Assembly (NCBI RefSeq): GCF_013155295.1
Contig: NZ_JABJXT010000003.1
Span: forward strand, 62,001-126,000
Source: Pseudogemmobacter hezensis
Lineage (GTDB): Bacteria > Pseudomonadota > Alphaproteobacteria > Rhodobacterales > Rhodobacteraceae
Direction of reading: 5' to 3'
DNA length: 64,000 bases
Below are positions 17,892 through 26,863 of this stretch, one piece after another. The position numbers and the translations under genes were made by a program. Below the pieces are notes generated by a model. That model was not told the DNA's origin. It was given only the letters and a program-made list of their open reading frames with translations, and made no database searches. Within the stretch, counting starts at the first letter, position 1. Each line of letters begins with the position of its first letter.

Positions 17892-19739
17892 TCAATCGCC
17901 GCGCATCAGCCCATGGCGGCGGATCTGGCGGTGAATGGTGCTGCGATCCACCCCCAGCTCTCGTGCTACGGCTGAGACATTCCAGCCGTGGCGGTCCAGC
18001 AGATGCGCCAGCATGGCGGGGCCGTCGCTAATGCCTTCTGGCTGGTGAAACTGCGCAGGCAGATGCGTCAGGCCCAGGGTCACCATACGGGCGGTGCCCC
18101 TGTCCCAGGCCAAAGCCAGTGCCCCCGCCAGGGCGGTCAGTTCCTGCAGATTGCCGGGCCAGGGATGGCGGGTCAGCGCCCGCGCCGCCTCGCGCTCAAA
18201 GGTGACGGGGGTGGCGAAGGCATGCGAGAAGATGCGGCTGGCCAGCGCGATCAGGTCGCGCCGCTGCGCGAGGCCGGGCAGGCGAAGCCGCCCCGCCGCG
18301 ATCCGGTGCAAGAGATCCTCGCGCAGCCCGTTTGGGGCTGCCGTGTCGCAGGTCAGGATCAGCCGCGCCGCCGAAGGCCTTTCGCGCAACCCGCCGACGG
18401 GGCGAAAGCTGTGCTCGCTTACCAGCGGCAAAAGCCTGGCCTGCAGGCGCGGCGGCAGAGCACCGGGGTTTTCCAGCACCAGGGTTCCGCCCTCGGCCTG
18501 GTCGATCAGCCCTGGCACATAGGCCCGCGCATCGCCGCGCCCGAACAACAGCGCCGCCTCGTCCTCGGCCAGGGTGTCGCAGGCGAGCGTTACAAAAGGG
18601 CCGCGCCGCGCCGCATCATGGATCGCCCGCGCCAGCGTCGATTTTCCGCAGCCCACAGCGCCCTCGATCAGCAGGGGCAGCCTGCCCGGGGCCATTATCG
18701 CCGCGCGGGCCGCAATCTCGCGCATCTGGGGGTCATCGCCCGCCACCTCGCGCAGTGCGGCGGGAATGACCTGTGGGCGCGGGGGCAGGGGCGCGGGCCT
18801 CGGGCGCGGCTCGATCGCATGGGCGAAAAGGCGATAGCCGTCGCGGGTTTCCAGCAGACGGTCACGGGCGGCGTGCTGGCGCGTCAGCCCCTCCAGCCCG
18901 GCCAGATCCAGGTTGAACATATCCGAGATATGGCGGCCAATCAGGCCCGCCCCCTGCCGCCAGTCCTGACCCAGGCTGCGCGCCATCAGCCGCGCGGCCC
19001 CATTGGTCATGCCGATCACCCGGCCCGCCTGATCCAGCCGGATCGCCGCCTGCGGATCGACATCCAGGAAGTCCGGGCTGCCCGCCAGCCGCAGCACCCA
19101 ATCGGCCCGTGCCTCGGCCATGATATTGGCCATTTCGATGCGCCTTGCGGTCTGGCGCACCAGGTTCAGCGCCAGAAACTGGCTGGCCCTGGCCCGGGGC
19201 GATGAAAGCAACGAGATATCCAGCACCGCCGCCAGCCGCCCGCCCGTGTCATAGATCGGCGCGGCGGTGCAGGACAGCCCGCCATGCGTGACATCGAAAT
19301 GATCGCTTTGGTGGATGATCAGCGGCTCGCCCGTCTCGATACAGGCGCCAAGCGCGCAGGTGCCCGCCCGCGCCTCGGACCATTCCGCACCCATATAGAG
19401 GCCCGAGCGGCGCAGCTCTGCCTTTTGGCTGTCTTCGCCCAGATATTCGACCGTCACCCCCGCATCATCGGACAAAAGCAGCACGTAGTTCTGCCCGGCG
19501 ACCAGCTTGTAGAGATCGTCGATCCCGGAACGCGCGATGCGGATCAGATCCTCTGAACGCTGCCGATGCTGGCGAAGCGCCGCCTCGGGCAGGATATAGG
19601 CCTCGGCCCGGTTCGCCGGATCCAGCCCGTGTTTTTGCAAGCAGCGCAGCCAGCTTTCCACCACAACCGGGTCGCGGGTCTCGCTGCCCTGATGCGAGAC
19701 GCCCTCGATCTCGCGGATATGGTCGATATCTGCCTGCAT
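17892..19739 (-). CDS. AcoR-like Fis-family regulator with degenerate AAA+ domain
   Basis: 615 aa. The N-terminal sensor region (about 1-210) has the layout of AcoR-type activators, including a GAF-like domain (GTCALGACIETGEP, SCTAAPIYDTGGRLAAVLDIS). It is followed by a short PAS-like segment and an AAA+ domain. Walker A is present (GAVGCGKST, about 360-368). The GAFTGA sigma54-contact loop is missing: the spot reads LLFGRGDARAYVPG (398-410). Walker B reads GGTLVLENPG in place of the usual GGTLFLDE. A Fis-type helix-turn-helix closes the protein (NVSAVARELGVDRSTIHRQI, 587-606). It is divergent from the butanediol dehydrogenase gene and by inference controls it, probably without sigma54. Confidence 0.86.
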   Translation of the reverse strand: MQADIDHIREIEGVSHQGSETRDPVVVESWLRCLQKHGLDPANRAEAYILPEAALRQHRQRSEDLIRIARSGIDDLYKLVAGQNYVLLLSDDAGVTVEYLGEDSQKAELRRSGLYMGAEWSEARAGTCALGACIETGEPLIIHQSDHFDVTHGGLSCTAAPIYDTGGRLAAVLDISLLSSPRARASQFLALNLVRQTARRIEMANIMAEARADWVLRLAGSPDFLDVDPQAAIRLDQAGRVIGMTNGAARLMARSLGQDWRQGAGLIGRHISDMFNLDLAGLEGLTRQHAARDRLLETRDGYRLFAHAIEPRPRPAPLPPRPQVIPAALREVAGDDPQMREIAARAAIMAPGRLPLLIEGAVGCGKSTLARAIHDAARRGPFVTLACDTLAEDEAALLFGRGDARAYVPGLIDQAEGGTLVLENPGALPPRLQARLLPLVSEHSFRPVGGLRERPSAARLILTCDTAAPNGLREDLLHRIAAGRLRLPGLAQRRDLIALASRIFSHAFATPVTFEREAARALTRHPWPGNLQELTALAGALALAWDRGTARMVTLGLTHLPAQFHQPEGISDGPAMLAHLLDRHGWNVSAVARELGVDRSTIHRQIRRHGLMRGD

Positions 19740-20076
19740 CTCTCCCCCGTCACAGATCGTATTCCATGGGCATCACAGCATGGCGCGTCTTCTGTGCTTC
19801 CCTGTGTGCTGCCCTTTGGCTTCCCTGTCCGAGGCCCCCTCCCGGGCCGGAACAGGGCGATAGTGGCACATAATCTGCGGTTGCAGAACCAGGGCGTCTG
19901 CGTGGTGCAGCATCACGCTGCACTGCCGCGAACCTGTTGCAGGGAAATGCAACAGGTGGGGCAGGGGATGCCACAGTCCTGTTGCGTAACTGTCTGAAAA
20001 GATTGAGGGCGATTTTCCCGCTTCGCCTTTTGCCGGGACTGCGGCCAGCATTGTTCAACACCTGACAGGAGATGAT
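19740..20076. promoter_or_regulatory. Divergent control region with perfect dyad operator
   Basis: This 337-base spacer lies between the regulator and the dehydrogenase gene. It contains a perfect 10-base inverted repeat, ACCTGTTGCA (19932-19941) and TGCAACAGGT (19948-19957), with a 6-base spacer. A further half-site CCTGTTGCG lies at 19979-19987, and a smaller dyad is GTGCAG (19905-19910) with CTGCAC (19918-19923). I infer that the large dyad is the binding site of the AcoR-like regulator. A GG-N10-GC match overlaps it but is weak in such GC-rich DNA, so no sigma54 promoter is claimed. Confidence 0.6.
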
Positions 20077-21147
20077 ATGAAAGCCCTGCGTTTTCACGCT
20101 GCCAAGGATCTGCGGATCGAAAACATTGATGCGATTCCCGCGCCAGGCCCCGGCCAGGTGGCGATTTCGAACCGCTTTGTCGGGATCTGCGGCACCGATC
20201 TGCACGAATATGCCTATGGTCCGATCTTTATCCCGACTGCCCCGCATCCTTTCACCGGGGCCTCGGGTCCGCAGGTGCTGGGCCATGAGTTCGGCGGCGT
20301 GGTGACGGCTGTCGGCCAGGGCGTCAGCCATGTTGCGGTGGGCGACCGGGTCTCGGTTCAGCCGCTGATCATGCCGCGCTCTGGCGATTATTTCGCAGAT
20401 CGCGGGCTTTTTCACCTGAGTGAGAACCTGGCGCTGGCGGGCTTAAGCTGGGTCTCCGGCGGCATGGCCGAGGCGGCGCTGCTGAATGATTACAACGTCG
20501 TTAAGATCCCCGACAGCATGAGCGACGAAGAGGCCGCCCTGGTCGAGCCAACTGCCGTCGCCGTCTATGCCTGCGACCGGGGGCAGGTGACGGCGGGCCA
20601 TTCGGTGCTGGTCACCGGGGCGGGGCCGATCGGCATTCTGACCGTGATGACGGCGCTGGCCTTTGGGGCGACGAAGCTGTTCCTCTCGGATCTGAACGAC
20701 ACGCGGCTGCAGTTGGCGCGTCAGATCCTGCCGGGTGTCATAACGCTGAACCCGAAGCGCGACGATATCGGCGCGGCGATCCGGGCCCAGACCGAGGGCG
20801 GCGTGGGCGTCGATGTGGCGCTGGAATGTGTGGGCAATGAGAAGGCGCTGCAAAGCTGCCTTGATGCGGTTCGCAAACAGGGCACCATCGTCCAGGTCGG
20901 GCTGCATCCGGGCAACTCGGGGCTGAACTGGCACAATGTCACCTTCAAGGATGTCGATGTGCGGGGGTCATGGGCCTATCCGACGCATCTGTGGCCGCGT
21001 GTGATCGACCTGATCGCCTCTGGCGCGATCCCGGCCAGCAAGGTGGTGACGAAGAAAATCCGCCTCGATGAGGCGGTGGCCGAGGGGTTCGATGCCCTGC
21101 TCGACCCGGCCGGAACCCAGCTGAAGATCCTGATTGATCTGACCTGA
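20077..21147 (+). CDS. (R,R)-2,3-butanediol dehydrogenase-type zinc alcohol dehydrogenase
   Basis: 356 aa MDR-family enzyme interconverting 2,3-butanediol and acetoin with NAD+. The catalytic zinc ligands are Cys38 (GICGTDLHEY) and His70-Glu71 (LGHEFGG). The four-cysteine structural zinc lobe is absent, replaced by MPRSGDYFADRGLFHLSEN, as in Bacillus BdhA. The coenzyme motif is TGAGPIGILTV, and the C-terminal KVVTKKIRLDEAVAEGFDALL strongly resembles BdhA. ACAGGAG precedes the ATG. The flavoprotein gene follows after 78 bases, probably on the same transcript, with the AcoR-like regulator divergent. The substrate is inferred from similarity and the regulator's family. Confidence 0.82.
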   Translation: MKALRFHAAKDLRIENIDAIPAPGPGQVAISNRFVGICGTDLHEYAYGPIFIPTAPHPFTGASGPQVLGHEFGGVVTAVGQGVSHVAVGDRVSVQPLIMPRSGDYFADRGLFHLSENLALAGLSWVSGGMAEAALLNDYNVVKIPDSMSDEEAALVEPTAVAVYACDRGQVTAGHSVLVTGAGPIGILTVMTALAFGATKLFLSDLNDTRLQLARQILPGVITLNPKRDDIGAAIRAQTEGGVGVDVALECVGNEKALQSCLDAVRKQGTIVQVGLHPGNSGLNWHNVTFKDVDVRGSWAYPTHLWPRVIDLIASGAIPASKVVTKKIRLDEAVAEGFDALLDPAGTQLKILIDLT

Positions 21148-21225
21148 GACCATCCGATCCGGGCGGCGTTTCGGGGTTGGGAGGCCCCGCTGCCCGGATC
21201 CTTCACAGCATAGGGAGGAGAAACC

Positions 21226-23028
21226 ATGCTTGATTCCACGAAAGAAACCGCGCTTGCTGCATTGGTCGCCGATCTGGAACGCGCCCTGGTGGCGCAGGAT
21301 GCAGATGCGGTGGCCGGGCTGTTCCTGGAAACCGGCTTCTGGCGCGATCTGGCGGCCTTTACCTGGAACCTGAAAACCTGTGAGGGCCGGGCGCAGATCG
21401 CGGAAATGGCCCGGGCGCAGCTGCCGAAAGTTGCGCCCAAAGCGCTGGCGCTGGATCCGGCAGAGACGGTTTCCGAGGCGGGCGGCGTCACCGAGGGTTG
21501 GGTGACGCTGGAAACCGCTACTGGCCGCGGCCAGGGCTATATCCGCATGAAAGACGGTAAGATCTGGACGCTTCTGACCACGCTGCATGAGCTGAAAGGC
21601 CATGAAGAGCCGCGAAAGCTGCGCCGCCCGATGGGGGCAGAGCATGGCCATGACCCGAACCGCAAGACCTGGAAGGAAAAGCAGCTGGATGAGGCCGCGC
21701 GGCTGGGGTTCGAGGAACAGCCCTATGTGCTGGTGATCGGCGGCGGCCAGGGCGGCATCGCGCTTGGCGCGCGGCTGCGGCAGCTTTCCGTGCCGACCAT
21801 CGTCATCGACAAACACCCGCGCCCGGGCGATCAGTGGCGCAACCGCTATAAATCGCTCTGCCTGCATGACCCGGTCTGGTATGATCACCTGCCCTATATC
21901 CCCTTCCCCGACAACTGGCCGGTCTTCGCGCCGAAGGACAAGGTCGGCGACTGGCTGGAGATGTATACGAAGGTGATGGAGCTGAACTACTGGTCCTCGA
22001 CCACCGCGAAATCGGCGAAATATGATGAGGCGAAGGGCGAATGGGAGGTGGTGGTCCATCGGGACGGGCGTGACATCACGCTGCGCCCGAAACAGCTGGT
22101 GCTGGCGACCGGGATGTCGGGCAAGGCGAATGTTCCGGTGATCCCGGGCCAGGATGTGTTCAAAGGCGAGCAACAGCATTCCAGCCAGCACCCCGGCCCC
22201 GATGCCTATAAGGGCAGAAAGGTCGTCGTGATCGGTGCCAATAACTCGGCCCATGACATCTGCGCGGCGCTGTGGGAGGGCGGGGCCGATGTGACCATGG
22301 TGCAGCGCTCATCCACCCATATCGTGAAGTCAGACAGCCTGATGGAGGTGTGTCTCGGCGGGCTTTATTCCGAGGCGGCGGTGGCCAAGGGGATCACCCA
22401 TGACAAGGCGGATATGATCTTCGCCTCGGTGCCCTATAAGATCATGGCCGATTTCCACGTGCCGCAATATGACGAGATCAAGGTGCGGGATGCGGCTTTC
22501 TACGCGGCGCTGGAAAAGGCGGGGTTCATGCTCGATTTCGGGGATGATGAATCGGGTCTCTTCATGAAATACCTGCGCCGTGGCTCGGGCTATTACATCG
22601 ATGTGGGCGCCTGCGATCTGATCATCGACGGCTCGATCAAGCTGCAATCCGGCAAGGGGATCAGCCATCTGTCGGAAGGCGCGGTGGTGCTGGATGATGG
22701 CACCGAATTGCCCGCCGATCTGGTGGTCTATGCCACGGGGTACGGGTCAATGAACGGCTGGGCGGCGGATCTGATCAGCCAGGAAGTGGCGGATAAGGTG
22801 GGCAAATGCTGGGGTCTGGGTTCTGAGACCACCAAAGATCCAGGCCCATGGGAGGGTGAGCAACGCAATATGTGGAAGCCCACCATGCAGCCCGGCCTGT
22901 GGTTCCATGGCGGCAACCTGCATCAGTCGCGCCATTACTCGCGCTATCTGTCCTTGCAGCTGAAGGCGCGGCATGTGGGCATCGACACCCCGGTCTGGGG
23001 GCTTGAGGCCCCGCATCATCTGCGCTGA
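21226..23028 (+). CDS. Flavin-containing monooxygenase with N-terminal NTF2-like domain
   Basis: 600 aa. Residues 1-125 form an NTF2/SnoaL-like domain (LVAQDADAVAGLF, GYIRMKDGKIWTL). The rest is a group B flavoprotein monooxygenase: FAD Rossmann motif GGGQGG at 171-176, a second nucleotide motif VVVIGANNSAHDICAAL, a preceding FMO-like stretch (FKGEQQHSSQHPG), and YATGY near the C-terminus. Such enzymes use NADPH and O2 to oxygenate S, N or carbonyl groups. Next to a butanediol dehydrogenase, a Baeyer-Villiger step on acetoin, diacetyl or another ketone is conceivable but unproven. Strong AGGGAGGAG precedes the ATG. Confidence 0.83.
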   Translation: MLDSTKETALAALVADLERALVAQDADAVAGLFLETGFWRDLAAFTWNLKTCEGRAQIAEMARAQLPKVAPKALALDPAETVSEAGGVTEGWVTLETATGRGQGYIRMKDGKIWTLLTTLHELKGHEEPRKLRRPMGAEHGHDPNRKTWKEKQLDEAARLGFEEQPYVLVIGGGQGGIALGARLRQLSVPTIVIDKHPRPGDQWRNRYKSLCLHDPVWYDHLPYIPFPDNWPVFAPKDKVGDWLEMYTKVMELNYWSSTTAKSAKYDEAKGEWEVVVHRDGRDITLRPKQLVLATGMSGKANVPVIPGQDVFKGEQQHSSQHPGPDAYKGRKVVVIGANNSAHDICAALWEGGADVTMVQRSSTHIVKSDSLMEVCLGGLYSEAAVAKGITHDKADMIFASVPYKIMADFHVPQYDEIKVRDAAFYAALEKAGFMLDFGDDESGLFMKYLRRGSGYYIDVGACDLIIDGSIKLQSGKGISHLSEGAVVLDDGTELPADLVVYATGYGSMNGWAADLISQEVADKVGKCWGLGSETTKDPGPWEGEQRNMWKPTMQPGLWFHGGNLHQSRHYSRYLSLQLKARHVGIDTPVWGLEAPHHLR

Positions 23029-23049
23029 GATCGATCTCCGGGCCTGCCG

Positions 23050-23583
23050 CTATGTCTCAATCGGCATAGCTGCGGGTCTTTCTGATGCGGGATCTGCCTT
23101 CGCAGGTTCTGGGCTGCGCGTTGCGGTATCAACCGCTGTTTCCGCTGCCGCCGCCTGACCCCGGATCAGCCCCAGGGTCTGCTGGCAGCCGGGCTGATCC
23201 GAGCGCAGCGGCTCTGCCGCAAGCGCCCAGATTTCAGCCAGGGCGGGGGCTGCAACCGCGTCGCGGGCCTGGCGCAGCGCGATATATCCGCAGGGCTGAT
23301 GCTCGGCCATGAACATCTCAAGCCAGGGGCCAAGATAGTCATCGCCCGCGGCGATATACGGCGCATCCGCCTCTAAGGCGTAGACAAGGATCTGTGCCGC
23401 CTCTGGGTCTTGTGCGGCCGCAAAGGCATAGCGCCCCAAAAGCCAGGCCAGGGTCTGTGCGGGGCAGGCGTTCAGAATACCGGGCAATGCGGCCCTGTCC
23501 GGCACCGCCATCGGCAAAGCCGCACTGTCGAGAAAGCGCCATTGCGCCGCCTTGTCGGAGTGAAAAACGAGGAGAAACCGCAT
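23050..23583 (-). CDS. Conserved-looking hypothetical protein (DUF6931-like at most)
   Basis: 177 aa, with no signal peptide or clear membrane helix. The first 125 residues are helical, Ala/Trp/Tyr-rich, with a stretch (DAPYIAAGDDYLGPWLEMFMAEHQPCGYIALRQARDA) vaguely reminiscent of DUF6931 proteins. The last 35 residues are Ala/Pro-rich and probably disordered. Codon use matches neighbouring genes and this strand has the better third-position GC pattern. It is convergent with the FMO gene across a 21-base gap. No function can be given. Confidence 0.55.
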   Translation of the reverse strand: MRFLLVFHSDKAAQWRFLDSAALPMAVPDRAALPGILNACPAQTLAWLLGRYAFAAAQDPEAAQILVYALEADAPYIAAGDDYLGPWLEMFMAEHQPCGYIALRQARDAVAAPALAEIWALAAEPLRSDQPGCQQTLGLIRGQAAAAETAVDTATRSPEPAKADPASERPAAMPIET

Positions 23584-23936
23584 CGCCGCCCGCCCTGTAA
23601 GATCCTGGTGAGATCGTGATCATGCTACCGGTGGGTTACACCACAGTGATGGTTAAAATTTCCCCAGGATTCAAGCGCCTGCTGCGCTTTTACCGGCCCC
23701 AGCCCAGCGGATTTTTGCCAGCGTATCTGGCTGATAGCGGGGGTGTTCAGACGCAATCCGACAGAAACGCCAGGGCATAAACTCCTGACTAATAGTGTCA
23801 ACCATTTGAAAACATACAATAAATTTTAAAATTCTTCTTGCGTGACCGCCTCTTTGTTGTTTATAACGATTCTAAGAAAGCCAGCCAGCATCCTTGCCAG
23901 CCAGCCATCGAATTTATCATCCGAGAGGAGCCAGCC
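23584..23936. other. AT-rich intergenic region with promoter for small Cys-rich protein
   Basis: 353 bases, unusually AT-rich in its centre (about 23795-23870). The only clear signal is a rightward promoter in its last third, listed separately. Near the end the tetramer-rich string CCAGCCAGC occurs at 23881-23889, again at 23897-23905, and CCAGCC at 23931-23936, a small direct-repeat cluster around the ribosome site. I see no gene in the left half; the minus-strand frame at 23625-23819 has no family character and poor codon use. Confidence 0.5.
23838..23866 (+). promoter_or_regulatory. Candidate housekeeping promoter for the 65-aa protein
   Basis: -35 TTGCGT (23838-23843), 17-base spacer, -10 TTATAA (23861-23866). 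The predicted transcript would start near 23873, leaving a leader of about 64 bases with GAGAGGAG (23923-23930) before the ATG at 23937. Confidence 0.55.
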
Positions 23937-24134
23937 ATGGCCCAAGCCGCCTGCAACACCTGTGCCTTTTACGAAGATCACGTCGCAAATTCCGCGAGCC
24001 AACTGGCTGATGCGGGCCTGTGCCGCGCCAATCCGCCCGTCACCCAGAAAGACGCCGAAACCCGCGGTTTCTGGCCGGTGGTGCAAAAGAATGACTGGTG
24101 CGGCAAGTTCGCAACCGTATTCGCGGCAGAGTGA
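23937..24134 (+). CDS. Small cysteine-rich protein, probable metal binding
   Basis: 65 aa from the ATG at 23937, with GAGAGGAG 6 bases upstream. The longer in-frame start at 23838 would place the promoter inside the gene. Four cysteines in a C-x2-C ... C ... WC-G order ([23 protein letters not shown]) match a widespread class of small bacterial and phage proteins with the pattern CxxCxxw...GxCrxxPP...WP.v...DWCGeF, likely binding zinc or an Fe-S cluster. Function unknown. It has its own promoter and a downstream hairpin, so it is probably a highly transcribed monocistronic gene. Confidence 0.75.
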   Translation: MAQAACNTCAFYEDHVANSASQLADAGLCRANPPVTQKDAETRGFWPVVQKNDWCGKFATVFAAE

Positions 24135-24193
24135 TCTCTGACTGACACTGACTGGCCCGCCGAAAAGGCAGGGCAAAGTCAAAGCGATGCAGC

Positions 24194-24215
24194 AAGGCAG
24201 CCCTCGGGCTGCCTT
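24194..24215 (+). terminator. Hairpin after the small Cys-rich gene
   Basis: AAGGCAGCCC (24194-24203) pairs perfectly with GGGCTGCCTT (24206-24215). The tail ATGCGTTTTG is only moderately T-rich. Confidence 0.6.
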
Positions 24216-24353
24216 ATGCGTTTTGCGGGTTATGCTTGGATCCGGTTGATGCTCTTTGTCAGGACAGCAGGTTTTGCGATAGGGTAGGGCGCGGCTCGTT
24301 CTCTCTGCCCTTGCAGGGAGGCTGCCGATGACGCGTTGAAATGAGGGGATCAC

Positions 24354-24764
24354 GTGCGCCAAATACCTGGTCAGTTCACGCAGGAAATTCGGGTCTATTA
24401 TGCCGATACCGATGCGGGGGGGATTGTTTACCACGCCCGCTATCTGGAGTTCGCCGAAAGGTGCCGGTCAGAGTTTCTCAGGCATATTGGCTGCCCGCTT
24501 GTCTCGGATGAGGGGAACAATTTCGTGGTCAGGCGTGCGCAGATTGAATGGCACGCCCCGGCGCGGCTGGATGATCTGCTGATCTGTCAGACCCTTGTGA
24601 TCTCGGCCAGGGGCGCAAAGGTCAATATGGAGCACCGCTTTTTCGCGGGTGAGGTGATGACCACCCAGATCAGCGTTGAGCTGGCCTATATCACGAAAGC
24701 TCTCAGGCCAGCGCGTCTGCCTGCGAGCCTGATCGCCGCCATGCTGCCGCCCTCAGAAATGTGA
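24354..24764 (+). CDS. ybgC: YbgC-family acyl-CoA thioesterase
   Basis: 136 aa hotdog-fold thioesterase of the 4-hydroxybenzoyl-CoA thioesterase/YbgC family. The active-site segment YYADTDAGGIVYHARYLEFAERCR holds the catalytic Asp and is followed by the family's helix. Start is GTG at 24354, with GAGGGG at 24343-24348. In many proteobacteria ybgC opens the tol-pal operon, but here tolQ is not next; the gene faces rlmN on the other strand. It acts on acyl-CoA in the cytoplasm; substrate chain length cannot be read from the sequence. Confidence 0.87.
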   Translation: MRQIPGQFTQEIRVYYADTDAGGIVYHARYLEFAERCRSEFLRHIGCPLVSDEGNNFVVRRAQIEWHAPARLDDLLICQTLVISARGAKVNMEHRFFAGEVMTTQISVELAYITKALRPARLPASLIAAMLPPSEM

Positions 24765-24786
24765 AAATCTGAGGGGGCGCTGTTTT
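24748..24786 (+). terminator. Terminator candidate overlapping the ybgC 3' end
   Basis: CGCCCTCAGA (24748-24757) pairs with TCTGAGGGGGCG (24768-24779, two unpaired G), followed by CTGTTTTC. The hairpin starts inside the last codons of ybgC. Confidence 0.45.
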
Positions 24787-24814
24787 CGGTTGGCAGCCCG
24801 TTTCAGAGGGCGCC

Positions 24815-26026
<1,212 letters not shown>

Positions 26027-26102
26027 CTGGCAGATCCTTCGGGTTCAGCCTTGTTACAGGCGATCTGGCTGCTGGGTCCCGGGCCTATAGACGATTCCCG
26101 GC

Positions 26103-26134
26103 GAAAAAGAAAGCGCCCCGCCAAAGCGGAGCGC
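26103..26134 (-). terminator. Intrinsic terminator for the IalB-family gene
   Basis: On the minus strand GCGCTCCGC pairs with GCGGGGCGC (one mismatch), followed by TTTCTTTTTC. It lies just past the IalB stop and upstream of rlmN, so rlmN needs its own promoter. Confidence 0.75.
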
Positions 26135-26157
26135 GTGATTTCCGTAAGGTGATGCGC

Positions 26158-26679
26158 TTATTTGCAGCGGGCTGCGGCATCATCCATGGCGGCGGTGAAG
26201 CCGCGCAGGCTGAAGGTGTCTTTGGTCTGGGTGCCACGGCCCGAACGCGCGGTGACCACGGCATCGGCACCGCCGCGAAGGGCGCGGATCAGCGCGGCAT
26301 CATCCTCGGCCGAGCCTGACCAGGCCCATTCGCCATCGCTGAACAGCTCAAACTTGGTGCCGCCGATGGCGACGCCCACGGTCGAGCCCGCCGCGAAGGG
26401 GTAGCCGCCGGTGAAAGAGACCTGCGGGGCCGTGCCCGGGCGGTGGGTAACAAACAGCAAGATGTCGCCACGACGCACCGAGACCGGGGCACCATCCTTG
26501 GTGTTCACGGTTTCACGCGGTTTCGAGACGCCCCAGCATTCCTTGGGGTTGCCGTCCACGAAGACGTTCCAGTCGGTCATGGTTCCGACGCGATTGCTGG
26601 ATTCCTGAGCGCTCGCGCAGAACGGAGCGATGATTGCCAGTGCGGCGGCGCCCATGGCGCGGCGAAGGACGATAGTCAT
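26158..26679 (-). CDS. Invasion-associated locus B (IalB) family periplasmic protein
   Basis: 173 aa from the ATG at 26679; upstream in-frame codons are not family-like. The Sec signal peptide (TIVLRRAMGAAALAIIAPFCASA) is cleaved near residue 25. The mature domain carries the IalB pattern: WNVFVD, the KECWGVSKP cysteine, a VSFTGGYPF beta-strand and a final Cys (AARCK) that probably pairs with the first. IalB was named in Bartonella, but homologues are common in free-living Alphaproteobacteria with no established biochemical role. GGAGG lies 13 bases before the ATG, rather far. Confidence 0.85.
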   Translation of the reverse strand: MTIVLRRAMGAAALAIIAPFCASAQESSNRVGTMTDWNVFVDGNPKECWGVSKPRETVNTKDGAPVSVRRGDILLFVTHRPGTAPQVSFTGGYPFAAGSTVGVAIGGTKFELFSDGEWAWSGSAEDDAALIRALRGGADAVVTARSGRGTQTKDTFSLRGFTAAMDDAAARCK

Positions 26680-26863
26680 ATGTCTGACGCAGCCTCCAAG
26701 CTGTATCTTGCCTCTGTCAACGCGCCACTTCAGCCTTGCGATCATTGGATCTGATCATTCTGATCTGGCAGGCGCTTTCTTAACCCGATATTGCAGAAAT
26801 ACTTAAAAAGGGCAGGGGGCGAAAGCCCTTTGGGCAGAAAATCGCACATCTGTGAGGGACGGC

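Noticed and set aside
19956-19975. Sigma54 -24/-12 promoter before the butanediol dehydrogenase gene
   Set aside because: Only the minimal GG-N10-GC is matched, which is frequent in GC-rich DNA, and the regulator lacks the GAFTGA loop needed for sigma54.
23625-23819. 64-codon minus-strand frame
   Set aside because: No ribosome site of note, no family pattern, and codon use unlike neighbouring genes.
23826-24434. 202-codon minus-strand frame covering the small Cys-rich gene and the ybgC start
   Set aside because: The plus-strand genes there have ribosome sites, a promoter and family motifs; the minus frame has none.
24354-24764. Start of a tol-pal operon
   Set aside because: ybgC is present but the next gene is rlmN on the opposite strand, with no tolQRAB or pal.
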